Source of the DNA: Diphasiastrum complanatum
Taxonomy: Eukaryota > Streptophyta > Lycopodiopsida > Lycopodiales > Lycopodiaceae
Assembly (NCBI GenBank): GCA_029204225.1
Contig: CM055102.1
Location: forward strand, 4,110,279 to 4,174,278
Direction: 5' to 3'
Length of the DNA stretch: 64,000 nucleotides
Below are positions 20,634-32,240 of the stretch, in pieces. Under the pieces are notes generated by a model. The model was not told the origin of the DNA. It was given only the letters and a program-made list of their open reading frames with translations, and did no database searches. Both the position numbers and the translations under genes were made by a program. Numbering within the stretch: position 1 is the first letter of the stretch; each line of letters starts with the position of its first letter.

Positions 20634-21471
20634 AAGAGACACGGAGCTGACCTAATATGAATCTGAGACCATGTGATAATCCAGATCGTAGGTAAAGTGG
20701 GGACCTTGATACATTTGTCTCCAAAAAATGAAGTCAATAAAAGTCGGGTTTGACACCCAACTGGCCATGCCAGGCTCGCTCAAGGTAAGCTCTATAAATG
20801 AATCGTCTGATGTAGTCATGGGTACTACCAGAAGGAAGAGCAGCGATAGAGATACCGAGTGTGCTAAGAGGTCTGAAGGCCTGAGAAAACCAAGACACAT
20901 GGTAGCCCTAACTGTGAAGACGTTGAGATGAAATGAGAGCATCCTGAGTATATCTCTGCTCAAAGGACTGGAACACATTGACGCGCTGAATATATGTGAT
21001 GAGCTGGAGTAAGGCATCAAGGTACATAGGCGGAACCGCAAACTCAGCAAGGATGATCTGGCGTGGTATTGATGGCTTAGCCCGAATCATGCGTGAAAGC
21101 ATATTGATCTGTAATCGCGAGATACTGGCCCAGTCAGATGAAGTGAGGCCCATGCACCGATCAAGATGTCACCAAGTCTGCAACCAGAACCACCGCACTA
21201 CTCAATAACTCTCTCCAACTCATCAATATATAATCCAAAAAGTGTAAGGAGAGCGAACATCCCTGCTTCACCCCAATAGTGCTCATGATATGCTCTGAGA
21301 TACCTCTGTCACTCCAAAAACATCCCAATACTCTCTCATAAAGTGCCATCACTGCTAGGACTGTGTCATCAGAAAAACCAAGGTCTCGTATCCGCTAGAT
21401 GAGTAAGGAGCGTGGGACAGAGTCGAAGGCTTTCCTGAAGTCAACGAAGCAGCAATAGACAAAGCCACTCC

Positions 21472-21474
<3 letters not shown>
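20634..21474 (-). pseudogene. LINE ORF2 fragment (RT and thumb)
   Basis: Read on the minus strand: FVDFRKAFDSVPRSLL and GVKQGCSLSLHF (RT motifs), then the post-RT segment (DWASISRLQINMLSRMIRA, AEFAVPP) and a stretch ending SHGLRFILGQLR, in several frames. The YADD-type catalytic block is not visible, being lost in a decayed part near 21180-21230. The copia LTR inserted at its 3' side and a LINE tail lies at its 5' side. The same family is represented at 22.2-25.9 and 32.2-32.4 kb. Confidence 0.85.
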
Positions 21475-21511
<37 letters not shown>

Positions 21512-21536
21512 GAGAGAGAGCACTTTATTCACGCCA
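21475..21536 (-). mobile_element. LINE 3' tail: AATAAAG plus (CT)n
   Basis: Minus strand GGCGTGAATAAAGTG followed by about 45 bases of CT repeat. It matches the layout, though not the upstream sequence, of the LINE 3' ends at 22.1 and 25.9 kb. The plus-strand GA run is the tail itself. Confidence 0.6.
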
Positions 21537-22079
21537 TTGAAAAATGATGATTGATCAATCATTGCAAGTTTCTAGTTTCAGGTTTAGTGTTTACTATTTA
21601 CTATTGATAATTGTGAGCCCTAAGGTGGAAAAAAATTTGTCATTCACTGTGAGGGTTTAGGAGTGTTTTGGGGTTTTTGTGCATTGTGAGATGATTAGAT
21701 CTTGTCACTTGATTCTGACATTCTGCAATCATCAATCATCAATGTGCATTTGCGAGGACTTAGTTAGTAGTTAGTACCATTGTCCATAGTAGTTAGTTAT
21801 TACTGAAATGTTTAAAACTTTAATAGCATAATAGAATTTTAGGTGTTAGTCATTGGTGGTTAGAACTTTGAAATTTCAGATTAGTAGTTAGTAGTTAGTA
21901 GTTAATAGTTACTAATTAGGGTTAGAATTTAGAACTTAGAAGTTTCAATTTTCAGGTTAGTAGTTATAACTGACTAGTTATTAATTCAACTTGATAGTTA
22001 CAACTTTTAGTACTTAGAACTTAGAAATCAAAATTTAGAAGTTAGAAGTTTTACATGGGAAAGTGCAAAGACTCAAGAA

Positions 22080-22080
<1 letters not shown>
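21537..22080. other. Cryptically simple TTAGTAG-rich DNA
   Basis: No gene is recognised. TTAGTAG, GTTAGTAGTTAG and TAGAACTTAGAA words are densely repeated from about 21760 to 22050, similar in kind to 8400-8800. Confidence 0.5.
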
Positions 22081-22178
<98 letters not shown>

Positions 22179-22192
22179 AAGAAAGAAAGAAA
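22081..22192. repeat. Compound microsatellite (GT)n(GA)n(GAAA)n forming a LINE tail
   Basis: A GT run, about 70 bases of GA and four GAAA units directly abut CTTTATTAACG. On the minus strand the LINE 3' UTR ends AATAAAGC and continues as (TTTC)n(TC)n(AC)n. Confidence 0.9.
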
Positions 22193-22434
22193 GCTTTATT
22201 AACGTCTTTTGGGCACCCATGGGTGCATAAGACCAAAAAGAAAATATGTACAAGCAACAGTGGGAGAATCATCCATAGGAGGACGTGGCCGTAAAATGCT
22301 ATAAACTAGCTACAAATGAAAGTAGAACAAAGCAGAAGTGAAAATAAGCCCACAACCTGGGCCAGGTATAACAGAAGAACTACAGAAAAAGTACCAATGC
22401 CCACAACCCGGGCCAGGTGGAGAATAAGTACATA

Positions 22435-24183
22435 TCAGCAAAAGTAAGTGTGAAGTGTTCGCTGAGTGGACCGTACAGTCGGCCCCGATGGAGGCGAGTG
22501 CCGACTACATCTGGGCTTTTTCCGCAGTGGCACAGCCATAGGAATCTCATCATCGGAGTCATCAGCATGTGCTCGAGTCCGAAAGAAGCCAGTGAAAAGC
22601 AGCTGCCGAGAGTCTAACCCCAGGTGATCTGGTACAGGCAGATGAGACTGACGGAGAGTAAGCATCTCACGGACAAGAAGTCCCAAGCAACGAGCATCAG
22701 GATAGGAGACAAAATTGTAAAGTGTATGCGGGCCATCGCGAAAGAGACAATAATACCTCCCCCATATCCCATAATACAACGGACATCTGAGGAGGAAATG
22801 GGCTTCATCTTCCACCTCCTGCAACGAGCACAAGCGACATAGACGACGCTCCCGGGGGATATCCCATGCACGACCGGCCTCAATAGCAAGCTGATGAGAG
22901 GAAATGCGCAACTGCCCAAGACAATAGCGCAGGCCGTGTGATAGGGGCTGTGAGAGATAGAGCGGCAACAATGGCAAACCAGAAGGATCCAGAGAGAGGA
23001 AGTGTGTTTGGTAATAGCTCAATCGAATACGGGAAGGTGGGAGGGAGCTCCAAGTCTGCTGCATATATCGACGGAATAAATAGCCTCGGATATATGAATG
23101 CGTACCACGAGGAAGATCCATGATAGAGATGCCCAGATGTCGTAAGAGATTAGACGCCTGCTGGTACCAGGATAGCTTGGCATGGGAATCAGCTAGGACA
23201 CGTGAAGAAGTAACCGCAACAACTATGTATCTATCCGGGTGAGATGCACGAATCTCCTGAATCTGCTGAAGAAAAAGAATACGGCGGAAAAATCCCTCAA
23301 GGATGATCGGAGGAGTAGCAAACTCAGCACATAGGATATCATGAGGGTGGTAGTCTTGGCACGTATCATGCGACCCAACATAGTGGCCTGAATGTGGGAA
23401 ATGCATGCCCAGTCCCAGATAGAAAGTCCTGGCAACCAAATCTCGGAGGCATACATCACTACAAGAACCAAGAAAAGAGGTCACAATGGGTAGGACGAGA
23501 AGAAAGAGAGATGGAAGGGTGAGCAGTTGTATATAGGTTGGTTGCATAGTCGACCCAGGATTGAAGAGGGATGGGTGCAATGGATAGGGGCTTATGAAGA
23601 AAGATCTTCCAAAAAGTAGCCGAGGAAGCAGAGTGGAGGGAGCGAAGGAGGTAGGAGGAACGGGAAGAAAAGTAGGCCACTTTCTTTTTGCGGAGAAGGG
23701 AACGAAGCTGCTTTTCTGCGGAAGAAGACAGTGTAGAATTGGAGAATTTGAGGAACTCGACATATTTCTAGAAGAAAGAACAGTCGTTGTCATACCATTT
23801 ATTATGGGTACGATGAAGAGAAGCGGCGAGGGGGCACAATGGCATGAGCGGCAGTAGTCAGGGCGTGTGTCTTGGGTAGTGACATCAGAGGAGGAAGGGA
23901 AGTGGTCCAGAAGACGAGAGACGTGGGCAACATAGGCCTGGGATTGATGAGGAGGTATACGATAGCAAGTGGGTCGAACAAAGAGGGAAGGTGGAGGAGA
24001 AGGTGGACTTGGCGCTGGGGAGAAGGAGAGGTAGAGCAGAGAGTGATCGGCGAGGACGGGGGTACCGATGGTTAAGGATGCCAGGCGGGGCAATAAAGCA
24101 GGAGATGCAATGAAATAGTCCACTACGCTGTGACAATGGGTGGCAAGTATATGCATAGGAGGATGGCCATTGAAGAAGACCAT
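22435..24183 (-). pseudogene. LINE ORF2, long open part (endonuclease end, linker, thumb, zinc finger)
   Basis: A 582-codon open frame. Its first 50 residues are the end of the AP endonuclease (HSVVDYFIASPALL, then LADHSLL with the catalytic Asp-His). The end holds a zinc-finger-type block (CRLCSLQEVEDEAHFLLRCP) common at LINE ORF2 C-termini. Between about 23345 and 23465 the family sequence (YASEIWLPGLSIWDWACISH) is in another frame, so the long frame is open there by chance. The deletion joins the linker just before RT to the segment just after it, so no RT motif remains. It cannot retrotranspose by itself. Confidence 0.85.
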
Positions 24184-24840
24184 TGAGTATAATGAGACCG
24201 TGTGCTTGAGCCAACCTTAGAAGTTGTTTCCCAAAAAGAGTAATTGTTGTTGATGAGTCTTGAGAATAACGGGCGTAAGAGGTATCCAACAGATGAAGAG
24301 AGAGTGTGTCAGCATAGAACTCAGTCTGGCGAGCGGTTGTGCGTGCGTTAAAGTCCCCTGCAAGCAATATGTAAGTAGAGAGAGTCTAGCAACGCCGTCA
24401 GAAAGGGCCTAAAAAGGATCACCTCCCAAATCCATAAACACTGAAGTGTGGGGAGCAAAGTAGCACACTGCAACAAACAAGTCCTGGTCCAGCCTCAAGA
24501 AGGATGCAGTAATCTGAAGCCACAAGTAACGGCCATAAGTATCTTGAGACACCAACCGAATAGGAGGAGTATACACCGACCTCTACAAACATGCAACTCC
24601 ACCAAAGGCCCGAAGTATCTGTAGCATAGGTCGTGGAGCAGAAATCCACTGAAAACTAGAAATGTGCGGAAGTGGGTGTGTGGAAGACTCATATGTCTCT
24701 GCAAAAAGTAGAAAATCAGCCGAACATTGATAGGTGTCAAGAGCAGCCGCTGTAGAAGAGGTGGAGAGGCCGCCGCAATTCCAAAAACCGAATGTGATGC
24801 TAGCCGGGGCTATCGGGCTGCTCCCATGCCCGGGTACCCC
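24184..24840 (-). pseudogene. LINE ORF2 AP endonuclease, N-terminal part with stops
   Basis: The minus-strand frame begins ITFGFWNCGGLS, a standard start of LINE AP endonuclease, and continues with an AETYES block that keeps the catalytic Glu. Several stops follow, then the part joins the open frame downstream. The endonuclease would nick target DNA to start target-primed reverse transcription. Confidence 0.8.
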
Positions 24841-24846
24841 AACTTC

Positions 24847-25840
24847 CTATTGACGCTTGGAGAAAAAGTGAGGGTTGCCATTTGTAAATACCACCCGCTG
24901 TTGTTTTGTCCTTGCCTCCTGAATAATAGTTTTACGTTGTAACCATTGGGAGTGAGTAAGGTCATCATCTATGTAAATCTGAGAGCCTCGGAGAGTATGA
25001 CGCGCATGAAGAACTGTTTGTCGGTCGTCCATAGTTTTGAATTTGACAAATAATACCTTCGGATCATGCTGGAGGCACCAAGCATACTGGATACCTAGAA
25101 CTGAGATCCCCATGCGCGAAGTAAACAAAGAGGTAACCTTGTCCAATGTTGTGCCCTCAGTAGGAAGACCCCGGAATCTGAAGTTGAGCTTTTTGTCATC
25201 CAAACGTTGTTGTTCTGCCAAGACGCCTTGTACCGTGGTGTCTAAGGAGGGTGCTATAGAAGACGAAGAGGTGGTAGATGATCTCAGGGTAGTAGAAGCC
25301 CATGATTTGGTCTCACGTACTTCTTGCTCGAGAGTAGGTACTTTCTATACATGTTCCACCGTCTCATGAAGCCGCTGTTCAAGAACGGAATCCGGGCAGT
25401 GCACTCAACAGTGTCATGTATCTGGCGCTAGGGGAAGCTTACTCATGGATGCCTTAGTATCCTCAACAACACGGGAGATATTAGGGATGATGTCCCTCTG
25501 CAAAGCACTAAGCACAGCACGAAGAGAAGCAATTTCAGCCTGTTGAGCGTCAATCGTGGCAGTCTTAGGAAGCAAATCCGCACGAAGTTCATTGAGTTGT
25601 GAAAGAAAAGCGGCAAATTGCTTAGAAATGTACTCATTCAACGAGGAGATGTTCTCCAGGTGTGGTGTGTCGCGTGTAGGTGTGGCATGTGTCTCCCATA
25701 GCAGCTGAGGACGAAGCAGCAACTGTGGCGGTGGAGCGCTGACAGAATCGATAGGCATGGGGATGCAATTTCCAAAGTATGAAGACGATTGCGAGAGCCT
25801 GTAGACATAAACTTCTTAGCACGCTTTGTGCGCAAGACAA
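24847..25840 (-). pseudogene. LINE ORF1 (coiled coil and RRM-like nucleic-acid binding)
   Basis: In 25758-25414 a heptad-like helix (FLSQLNELRADLLPK, AEIASLRAVLSALQRD) fits the coiled coil that trimerises ORF1 proteins. In 25221-24847 the part KLNFRFRGLPTEG to VLFVKFKTMDDRQTVLHARH fits an L1-type RRM and C-terminal domain. A few stops and a frame change separate the parts. ORF1 protein binds LINE RNA as a chaperone. Confidence 0.75.
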
Positions 25841-25882
25841 AGCCTGGAGGAAGGCGAAGCAAAGCCGTAGGATGATTCGCAG

Positions 25883-25884
<2 letters not shown>

Positions 25885-25926
<42 letters not shown>

Positions 25927-26037
25927 TTTATTAATGCCTTTTGGGCACCCGTGGGTGCATAAGACCAAAAAGAAAATATATGTACAAGCAACAGCGGGAG
26001 CATCATCCATAGGAGGACATGGCCGTAAAATGCTATA
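25885..26037 (-). mobile_element. LINE 3' end, 5'-truncated, with (CT)n tail
   Basis: About 114 bases of 3' UTR (25924-26037) match 22193-22305 with few differences, again ending AATAAAGC and followed by about 38 bases of CT repeat (GA on the plus strand). It is cut off at 26037 exactly where a truncated Ty3 LTR begins. Confidence 0.88.
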
Positions 26038-26222
26038 CCCCAATGACTCATTGATACACCCATACCAATCCCCCATCAAGTGTTTTTAGGCCTACAACCA
26101 TAAATTTTGACCATGTACACATAAGGGCCCCAATTCCCTTATAGTCACAATTAACTTACGGGTTGTTGGTCTACCGGTCCCTAGCGTGGACACGCTACCC
26201 GAGACCAGTCATGGGCATGACA
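26038..26222 (-). repeat. Ty3 3' LTR remnant (185 bp)
   Basis: Matches 32056-32240 base for base in length, with about eight differences, starting TGTCATGCCC on the minus strand. The remaining part of the LTR was lost at the LINE junction. Confidence 0.9.
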
Positions 26223-26240
26223 TTCTTCCCCCCTTATTCA
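26223..26240 (-). promoter_or_regulatory. Polypurine tract
   Basis: Minus strand AAGGGGGGAAGAA directly before the LTR start TGTCATG. Confidence 0.85.
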
Positions 26241-28700
26241 AGTTTTGTCCACAGAACTTAAAACTGGGGAAGTTCCTCCTTAAGCTTCCTTTCTGTTTCC
26301 GGGAATCGTCATCGTCCGTACATCTCTTCCATCGAACCAGATGCTTGGTAACTATACGATTTCTCAATCGTTTAGTTCTTGTATCCAAGATCTTTTCAGG
26401 CTCAAGATGAGATACACCCGATGATTCATCCAACAGGATCCAAGATGCTCTCCTTCACGTAGACTCTTTCAGAGACGTCTTACGTGAAATACGGAATGCA
26501 CTTGAGATCCATCCGGGAGTTCTGATTGGTAAGCTAAGGATCCGATCTTTTTCAAGATCTTAAACGGTCCTCTATATCTAGGGGACGATTAGTAATGCTA
26601 GTTGGAACGCATTACACTTGAATCCATCGACATTCTCAAAAAATACCCAACCCCCCACTTGGAAGTCTCTCAGTGATCTTTTCAGGCTTGCTTAATGTCG
26701 GTCCCCATCCTAGGTACACTAGACATTCTCACGTGCAATCCGTAGCATTTCCTGCATATCATGTAGGAAATCCACTACTTTCTGAAACTTGAACGCCCGA
26801 GTCTCTACCACAATGGGTGGTATAGGCTTATACGTAAGCACACATGAGCTATAACCGTTAGCCAAATGCTTACTATACCCCAATCTCCATCAAGGTGACT
26901 ACCTCTCCGAGGAGATTGCTATGAAAATATGAATAGGTATCTTAACTGATCTTCTGATCATGTAGGTAATCCTTCTTTTAACCGATCAAGTATAACTAGA
27001 ATCTGAACTATGATTCATCAATCATAATTCATCGGATTCTTGTCCTTACTCAATAAAAGAACGTGATACCCTCACATAGGCAACCACCAATGATCAGAAA
27101 ATCTTTTAAGCTTAGAGTCATCTCTAGTTTAGCAAATACGACCGAACCAAAAGCGACCAGTGAACTTCGAATCGCGAATGCTCATAATGTCATTTTGGTA
27201 CCGTAAAGCCTAAACAGACACTCTATAACTACTAAGTCTATACCCGAATAAACATAGTCGATTTGGTAAGGTGGTCAGTCGTACCAAAATTCCACTAACC
27301 TGTTTATTCATCCAGGGTATGAATACTATCCTCTCCTATGGATTAGGTATTTCCTAGATTCTGAGTTATGATTCACCAATCTCAACTCTCCAGATTCCAG
27401 AGACCATACCCTATCATAAGAGTGCATCACAATTCATAAATGACACATGAGTTGTTCCAAAAAGTTCCTTCCCATCTGGAAAGTTTCAGACTTTTCCAAT
27501 TCACACACGGTGTCTATAAAAGGATTGTAATTCCAAGAACGCCCTTACTTTAGACATGGCTCAACTTGTCATTCCAAAGTTAGGGTCCCAATCTAGAATA
27601 CGTCTAGATTTTCCTCCTAAGTTCAAATCTTAAGATTTACCAGAACCTCATTACGTGAAGTTCTAAACAACTACCCAACTCTCTTGAGTCTTCCGGGATA
27701 GCATTCCATCAATTCCAAACGGGAAAAGATAAGGCCAAAAAGTTCTCGTGTATTCTATGCACACACATCTGTAAATGAATCCCAAATGACTCATAGACGT
27801 TGTGACTTATAAGCAATACATCTTAACAACAATATCCATAAGATTATATTGTTGTTTTTCCACAACTAACTCAGAAGTAACGCTTCTGACTCGGTTAGTT
27901 GTACCAGATTTAGAAAATGTTTAAATGTCTCGGTGTGGTACCAAAACACCACATTTAATCTGATTCTAAATCAATTCTAGGTCAATAAGCAATTCTCAAT
28001 GAGAAATTACTATAACCCAGCGAGAAATTGTCACAAACACAATTCTCATCAATATGTACCAACAACTAGTTTATGCATGCAAATAAACTTAGTTCATGGA
28101 ATACTTTGTAGATCCACAGGATTAAAAGTTTGTACAAAAGGTTTTAATGATCCCACAAAGATTCACTACATAGCATATCTCTACAAATATCTCCAGATCT
28201 GTACCCAACACTTTCATAACCGAGAATCCTATAACTTGGTTATCCTCTAAGAGAGAATATTTCTCAAAGAGTGCTATTTCACATCCAAAGTCTCAATCGG
28301 AGATTATTTTAAAAGAATATATTGTTAGCATGAATTTCTTCCCTTGCATCAACCCACGGATCTCAGTTCACACTAAGATCAAGTTGACTATTTCCAGCAA
28401 GGAACAGGTTTCAACAAACCCCATCTTGTAATAGATTTTCCTAGTTCTGACACAAATCAATCGGATTTGTAATCAGCCACTTATCTACCACAAGAGTGCT
28501 TTCTAACTTTCCCCCTCATAAATCTTTAAACCAGATATCTACTATAATCTCTAAAATATCCCATCGTTTCTGATTCTTAAAATAGGCCCATCATCGATAT
28601 AACAGATTCCTCCTTGAATCTTTGACCGATGTTTCTCCTTGATAATTCTCTTTCTTCCTACTCCCCCTTTTAACAGACAACGCCACGAGTTTCCAAAGGG
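26241..28700 (-). pseudogene. Decayed Ty3 pol (integrase end and chromodomain recognisable)
   Basis: Minus-strand fragments: KFQKVVDFLHDMQEMLRIAR near 26790-26730, a broken GPF-type module near 26580, then LPDGSQVHSVFHV near 26510, and the chromodomain start (EPEKILDTRTKRLRNR and KHLVRWK) near 26410-26330. Further upstream (27 kb and beyond) only scattered similarity is visible. Stops and frame changes are frequent. The chromodomain places it in the chromovirus clade, but it is clearly a different family from the young element at 9.2 kb. Confidence 0.75.
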
Positions 28701-31700
28701 TGCAAATCAATAGAGATTTGCCCAGGAGAAGAGTCTAAGAAGAGATCCGAGAAAATCTTGAAAGCCACAATAAGTGTTGCATCATTATTAGCAAATACCA
28801 ATGATGTCCCAACATAGTGACTTAACAAAAGATGTTTTTTATTACCAAGCTTGAGAATTGACCCGTAAATCAGAAAAAGATTATTTGAAGTTTCAAGTAG
28901 AGTAAACAATTTTACAAAACGGTTTCATTAACCATTTCTGTGACATCGTCCATGGTCAATGGTAATCAGAATTACCTTCCAAGGAATCACAAAAAAGCGG
29001 GTTAATTCCTGTGTTAAGAAATTCACCAATATATCTTTTATAAAGAAATAGCTTGCCGGGTTTCCGATTTTGTAAATTTGAGATATCCAAAAAGGGGTCA
29101 TGACCAATATCTCAAATTTCCGACAAAACACCTGTTTTATGACCAATAGTATTTGGCATCACGAAGACTTACGGCCATACTATGGTCAACTAATCCAGTT
29201 AGTTTCATATCTTCATTTTGGAATTGCCTGTGTCCCATACCACAGGTTCTTCCTCCACAAAGGCCCTCCACTTCCTGATCAAAGTGTCAAAAAAAAAAAA
29301 AAGTATATGAAATTTTCGGGAATTATTTACAAATTCCAACTTTAATATAACAAATTCACTTGATACATTCTTTCGCCCCTTTTTCACAGTCTTTACGGTC
29401 ACCGCAAGGATCAAAGTATTTATGCCTTGAGTGACAGATTTGGAAATGGGGAAGAATGAACCAACTTTTTCTTGTTCTTAACAACAAACAGAGTTGGTAT
29501 GCCCATGGCTTCGAGCACATCAAGAAACAACTTTTTCGTTCCATTTTAGTTTTTCCATCCTAGGTTTTGGGCCGTTTTTAGCCGTGTACGAGTCAAAAAA
29601 ACGACACCTTGGCCAAAGAAATCCAAGAACTCCCGTTCTCGGTTGCCCACTACAATTAATTTGTCAATTGTGAAAAAGCCTTACGGAATTCCTTCAGGAT
29701 TTCAGCCCAATCACACGTCTATGGGTTACCACCTCCACCACGAGGAGTCCTTACCCAAAGCGAAAAATCAACGATATTCACTTTTTTATTCTGGGACGTT
29801 GCGCAAGCTAAAGTAGCTTGGCCAACGATTTATCCAGTCATCAACAACTTCGGGGCTTTCAATGGCCGGAAAAATTTCTGGTTGTTAGCCCAAGCTGTAC
29901 AACATAATGGCTAATAATTGGATAGATTTTGCATTCGATTTTTTCTATTCATTGCCCTAATGAAATTCCTACACATCATGGTCCAAAATTTGCAACCATG
30001 TGTTTTAATATTACAGGGGGTCATCATGGTCGAGTGATGTCGGGCGAATTTTCATTTGCCACCCCTTCTCTAGAATTTCATTCATCCATTTGCATTTGAA
30101 AACCGAAAAAATACATTCAAAAATTTGCGTTCGGTTGTAGTCATTTTGGGTATAAACTTACTAATAGAGCAATGTCCTAAAAAAACGTAGTTTTTAACGG
30201 ACAATACCGTGCTTATAGAATTTATACCAATGATCTTTGCAAAATGGAATTTTGTGCAACAAATGTGCTAAAAAAACCACTATGCAACAAAATCTAATTC
30301 GTACCACTTATTAGGTCATTATGATTACATAACTACTTTAACTGCATTAAAAAAAAACATAGTCCAAGTTGACTAAGAAAAGCCCATGGAATCTCTAAAA
30401 AACGAAAAATCGAAAAAACTTTGCCTAAGGCCTCCAGCACCCCTCCTCACCCACTCCCAAGCAAGGCCAAACAACATTAGTGTACTGAAAGTTAACTCAA
30501 TGTTAACACACCCCCCCCCCCTCTCTCCTCTCAACCACCTAAATACCCACTGACTTCGGGTTCGGCCTTCTGATCGCGAATAGAGGCCTGTGAGGGAGAG
30601 AGAGAGAGAGAGAGAGAGGGCAGCCCGAAAGCAGGGAGAAGGGTGCCACTTTTCCCACAGAATATTTGCAGGAATGGTACGGAGGGGCGCACTAGCTGGG
30701 CACGGATTTGGAGCCTAAATTTGCAGTTTTTTTACCAGAACCACAGTTTAATTCATTTTTTCTTGATGCATAAAGCTTTTCTTGCATTCCTTCTGCTGTT
30801 TTTGCAGATTCAAGAAGCCTTCAGGGCGGTTTAACTATGCTTTGCTTTGCCCCAAGCCTAAGCATCCTCTTTTGTGAAAAAATTAGAGCTCAAGACTTGT
30901 ACTAGCTTCCATTTGAAGCTATTTACCCTTCTTACTACAATTCTTACAGATAAAAGGTGCAAATAGTATGCATTTACAGTTGCAATACTTTCACCAAAGC
31001 AAAAGCATGTTTCGTTTACTGATTACAGATTTCTTTATGGCTGGAAAACAGGGTAGATGCTGCCCAAATTTTCTCAAAAAACTAAGATTTGCAGATTGCC
31101 TTTCCATAACCACAGGATAGGCGCTCATGTAAACCATACCATTCAAACAATGGCCTTACTGGCTTGCACTAACCTACAAAACACTGTTAGTTTGTTGGAA
31201 AATACAGCATGAACCAGTAACTCCAAAGGAAACCACCCTGAAAACCCTGTAAAAAGCCACCAACACTCAGAACCAGTGATTAGTCTTTTTTGTGCTTCTT
31301 TTACTGCTTTTTCTCTGATTCAAGCCAAAACTGGCTCAATGAAAAGCAAAAGACAGCCAACAAAACCACCTAAATCACTGTGTAATGAACAAAAAGCCGT
31401 AAAAACCATCGTTCACTCTTGTTGAACCCGTTGCTAACGGAAAAGTGTCCCTAATGAAGTAAACGGCAACACAAGTGACTTAAGAAAACGGAACTTTACT
31501 TCTTGAAAACCAATATGAAGTGTCTAAAAATCGAAGAGATTGTATAGCTGGTAGTGCGCTTACCACACAACCGATTACACTTCAAACAAGGAAATCCACG
31601 GGAAGAATAATCCGCACTTTTACCACTTCGTTGCATACTCCATTGAATTCTTGAAAAAGTGTCTAGCTTCCATATCACACAACGGAAAAATTCCCACAAT

Positions 31701-31740
31701 TCGAGATTTCTCTTGAACACAAATCAATGGCAAAAACGTG
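28701..31740 (-). other. Decayed Ty3 5' interior and leader
   Basis: No frame can be assigned with confidence. It should hold protease, gag and leader of the decayed element. It contains a C12 run (about 30510), a GA microsatellite (30594-30620) and T-rich stretches. The C run on the minus strand reads as a purine tract followed by TGTGTTAAC, which could mark another nested LTR start, but no partner was found. Confidence 0.35.
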
Positions 31741-31756
31741 CTCAGAACTGATACCA
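31741..31756 (-). promoter_or_regulatory. Primer binding site, initiator Met tRNA type
   Basis: Minus strand TGGTATCAGTTCTGAG: the first nine bases match the initiator-Met site and the rest has diverged. Confidence 0.7.
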
Positions 31757-32240
31757 ATATAAAGTTCTCAGCCCGAGGATCCTATTATAAGCATGCCAAT
31801 CTCAAGCAACACAAGGGAACCCGATGGTGGACAAACCAACCCAACCAAACCTAGATCGAACGGATCTAGCCCCCAAGCTATGGATCAGTATTGCATCACA
31901 CCAGCAGCATCCTGCCACCGATCATGCTATCAAGCATCCACTAGTGAGAGCCCAATAGGTATACTTATACCCTCCAAGGCCCATGCACCACTAGTAGTGC
32001 ACTGTGACACCTCACTGGATACCTCTGCAGCCTATCTGGGCCACGTCATCCAGTTCCCCAATGACTCACTGATAGACCCATACCAATCCACCATGAAGTG
32101 TTTTTAGGCCTACAACCATTAATTATGACCATGTACACATAAGGGCCCCAATTCCCTTATAGTCACAATTAACTTACGGGTGGTTGGTCTACCGGTCCCT
32201 AGCGTGGACACGCTACCCGAGACCAGTCATGGGCATGACA
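31757..32240 (-). repeat. Ty3 5' LTR (about 484 bp)
   Basis: Starts TGTCATGCCC on the minus strand at 32240. The inner end is set by the primer site, since a clean CA end is not preserved. Confidence 0.8.

Larger units (their letters stand above)
22193..25884 (-). mobile_element. LINE (L1-like) with the RT core deleted
   Basis: Minus-strand order: ORF1 with coiled coil and RRM-like domain (25840-24847), ORF2 with AP endonuclease, a deletion where RT should be, then thumb and C-terminal zinc finger, a 3' UTR ending AATAAAGC and a microsatellite tail. The copy is about 3.7 kb against the 5-6 kb expected. A piece of the same family at 32.2-32.4 kb keeps the sequence that is missing at the deletion point. 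Confidence 0.88.
26038..32240 (-). mobile_element. Strongly decayed Ty3 chromovirus
   Basis: Minus-strand element. The 5' LTR is at 32240-31757, followed by a primer site, a long leader and decayed gag-pol, the integrase C-terminus with chromodomain (to about 26240), a polypurine tract and the 3' LTR (26222-26038, of which only 185 bases remain). The LTR parts agree at most positions, but the interior has stops in all frames. The right LTR abuts a LINE piece, so the element probably inserted into a LINE. Confidence 0.85.

Noticed and set aside
22035-22272. Ser/Leu-rich ORFs
   Set aside because: They are translations of the GA/GT microsatellite and LINE tail.
30500-30530. C12 run as the purine tract of another nested LTR element
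   Set aside because: No matching LTR copy, primer site or coding part could be tied to it.
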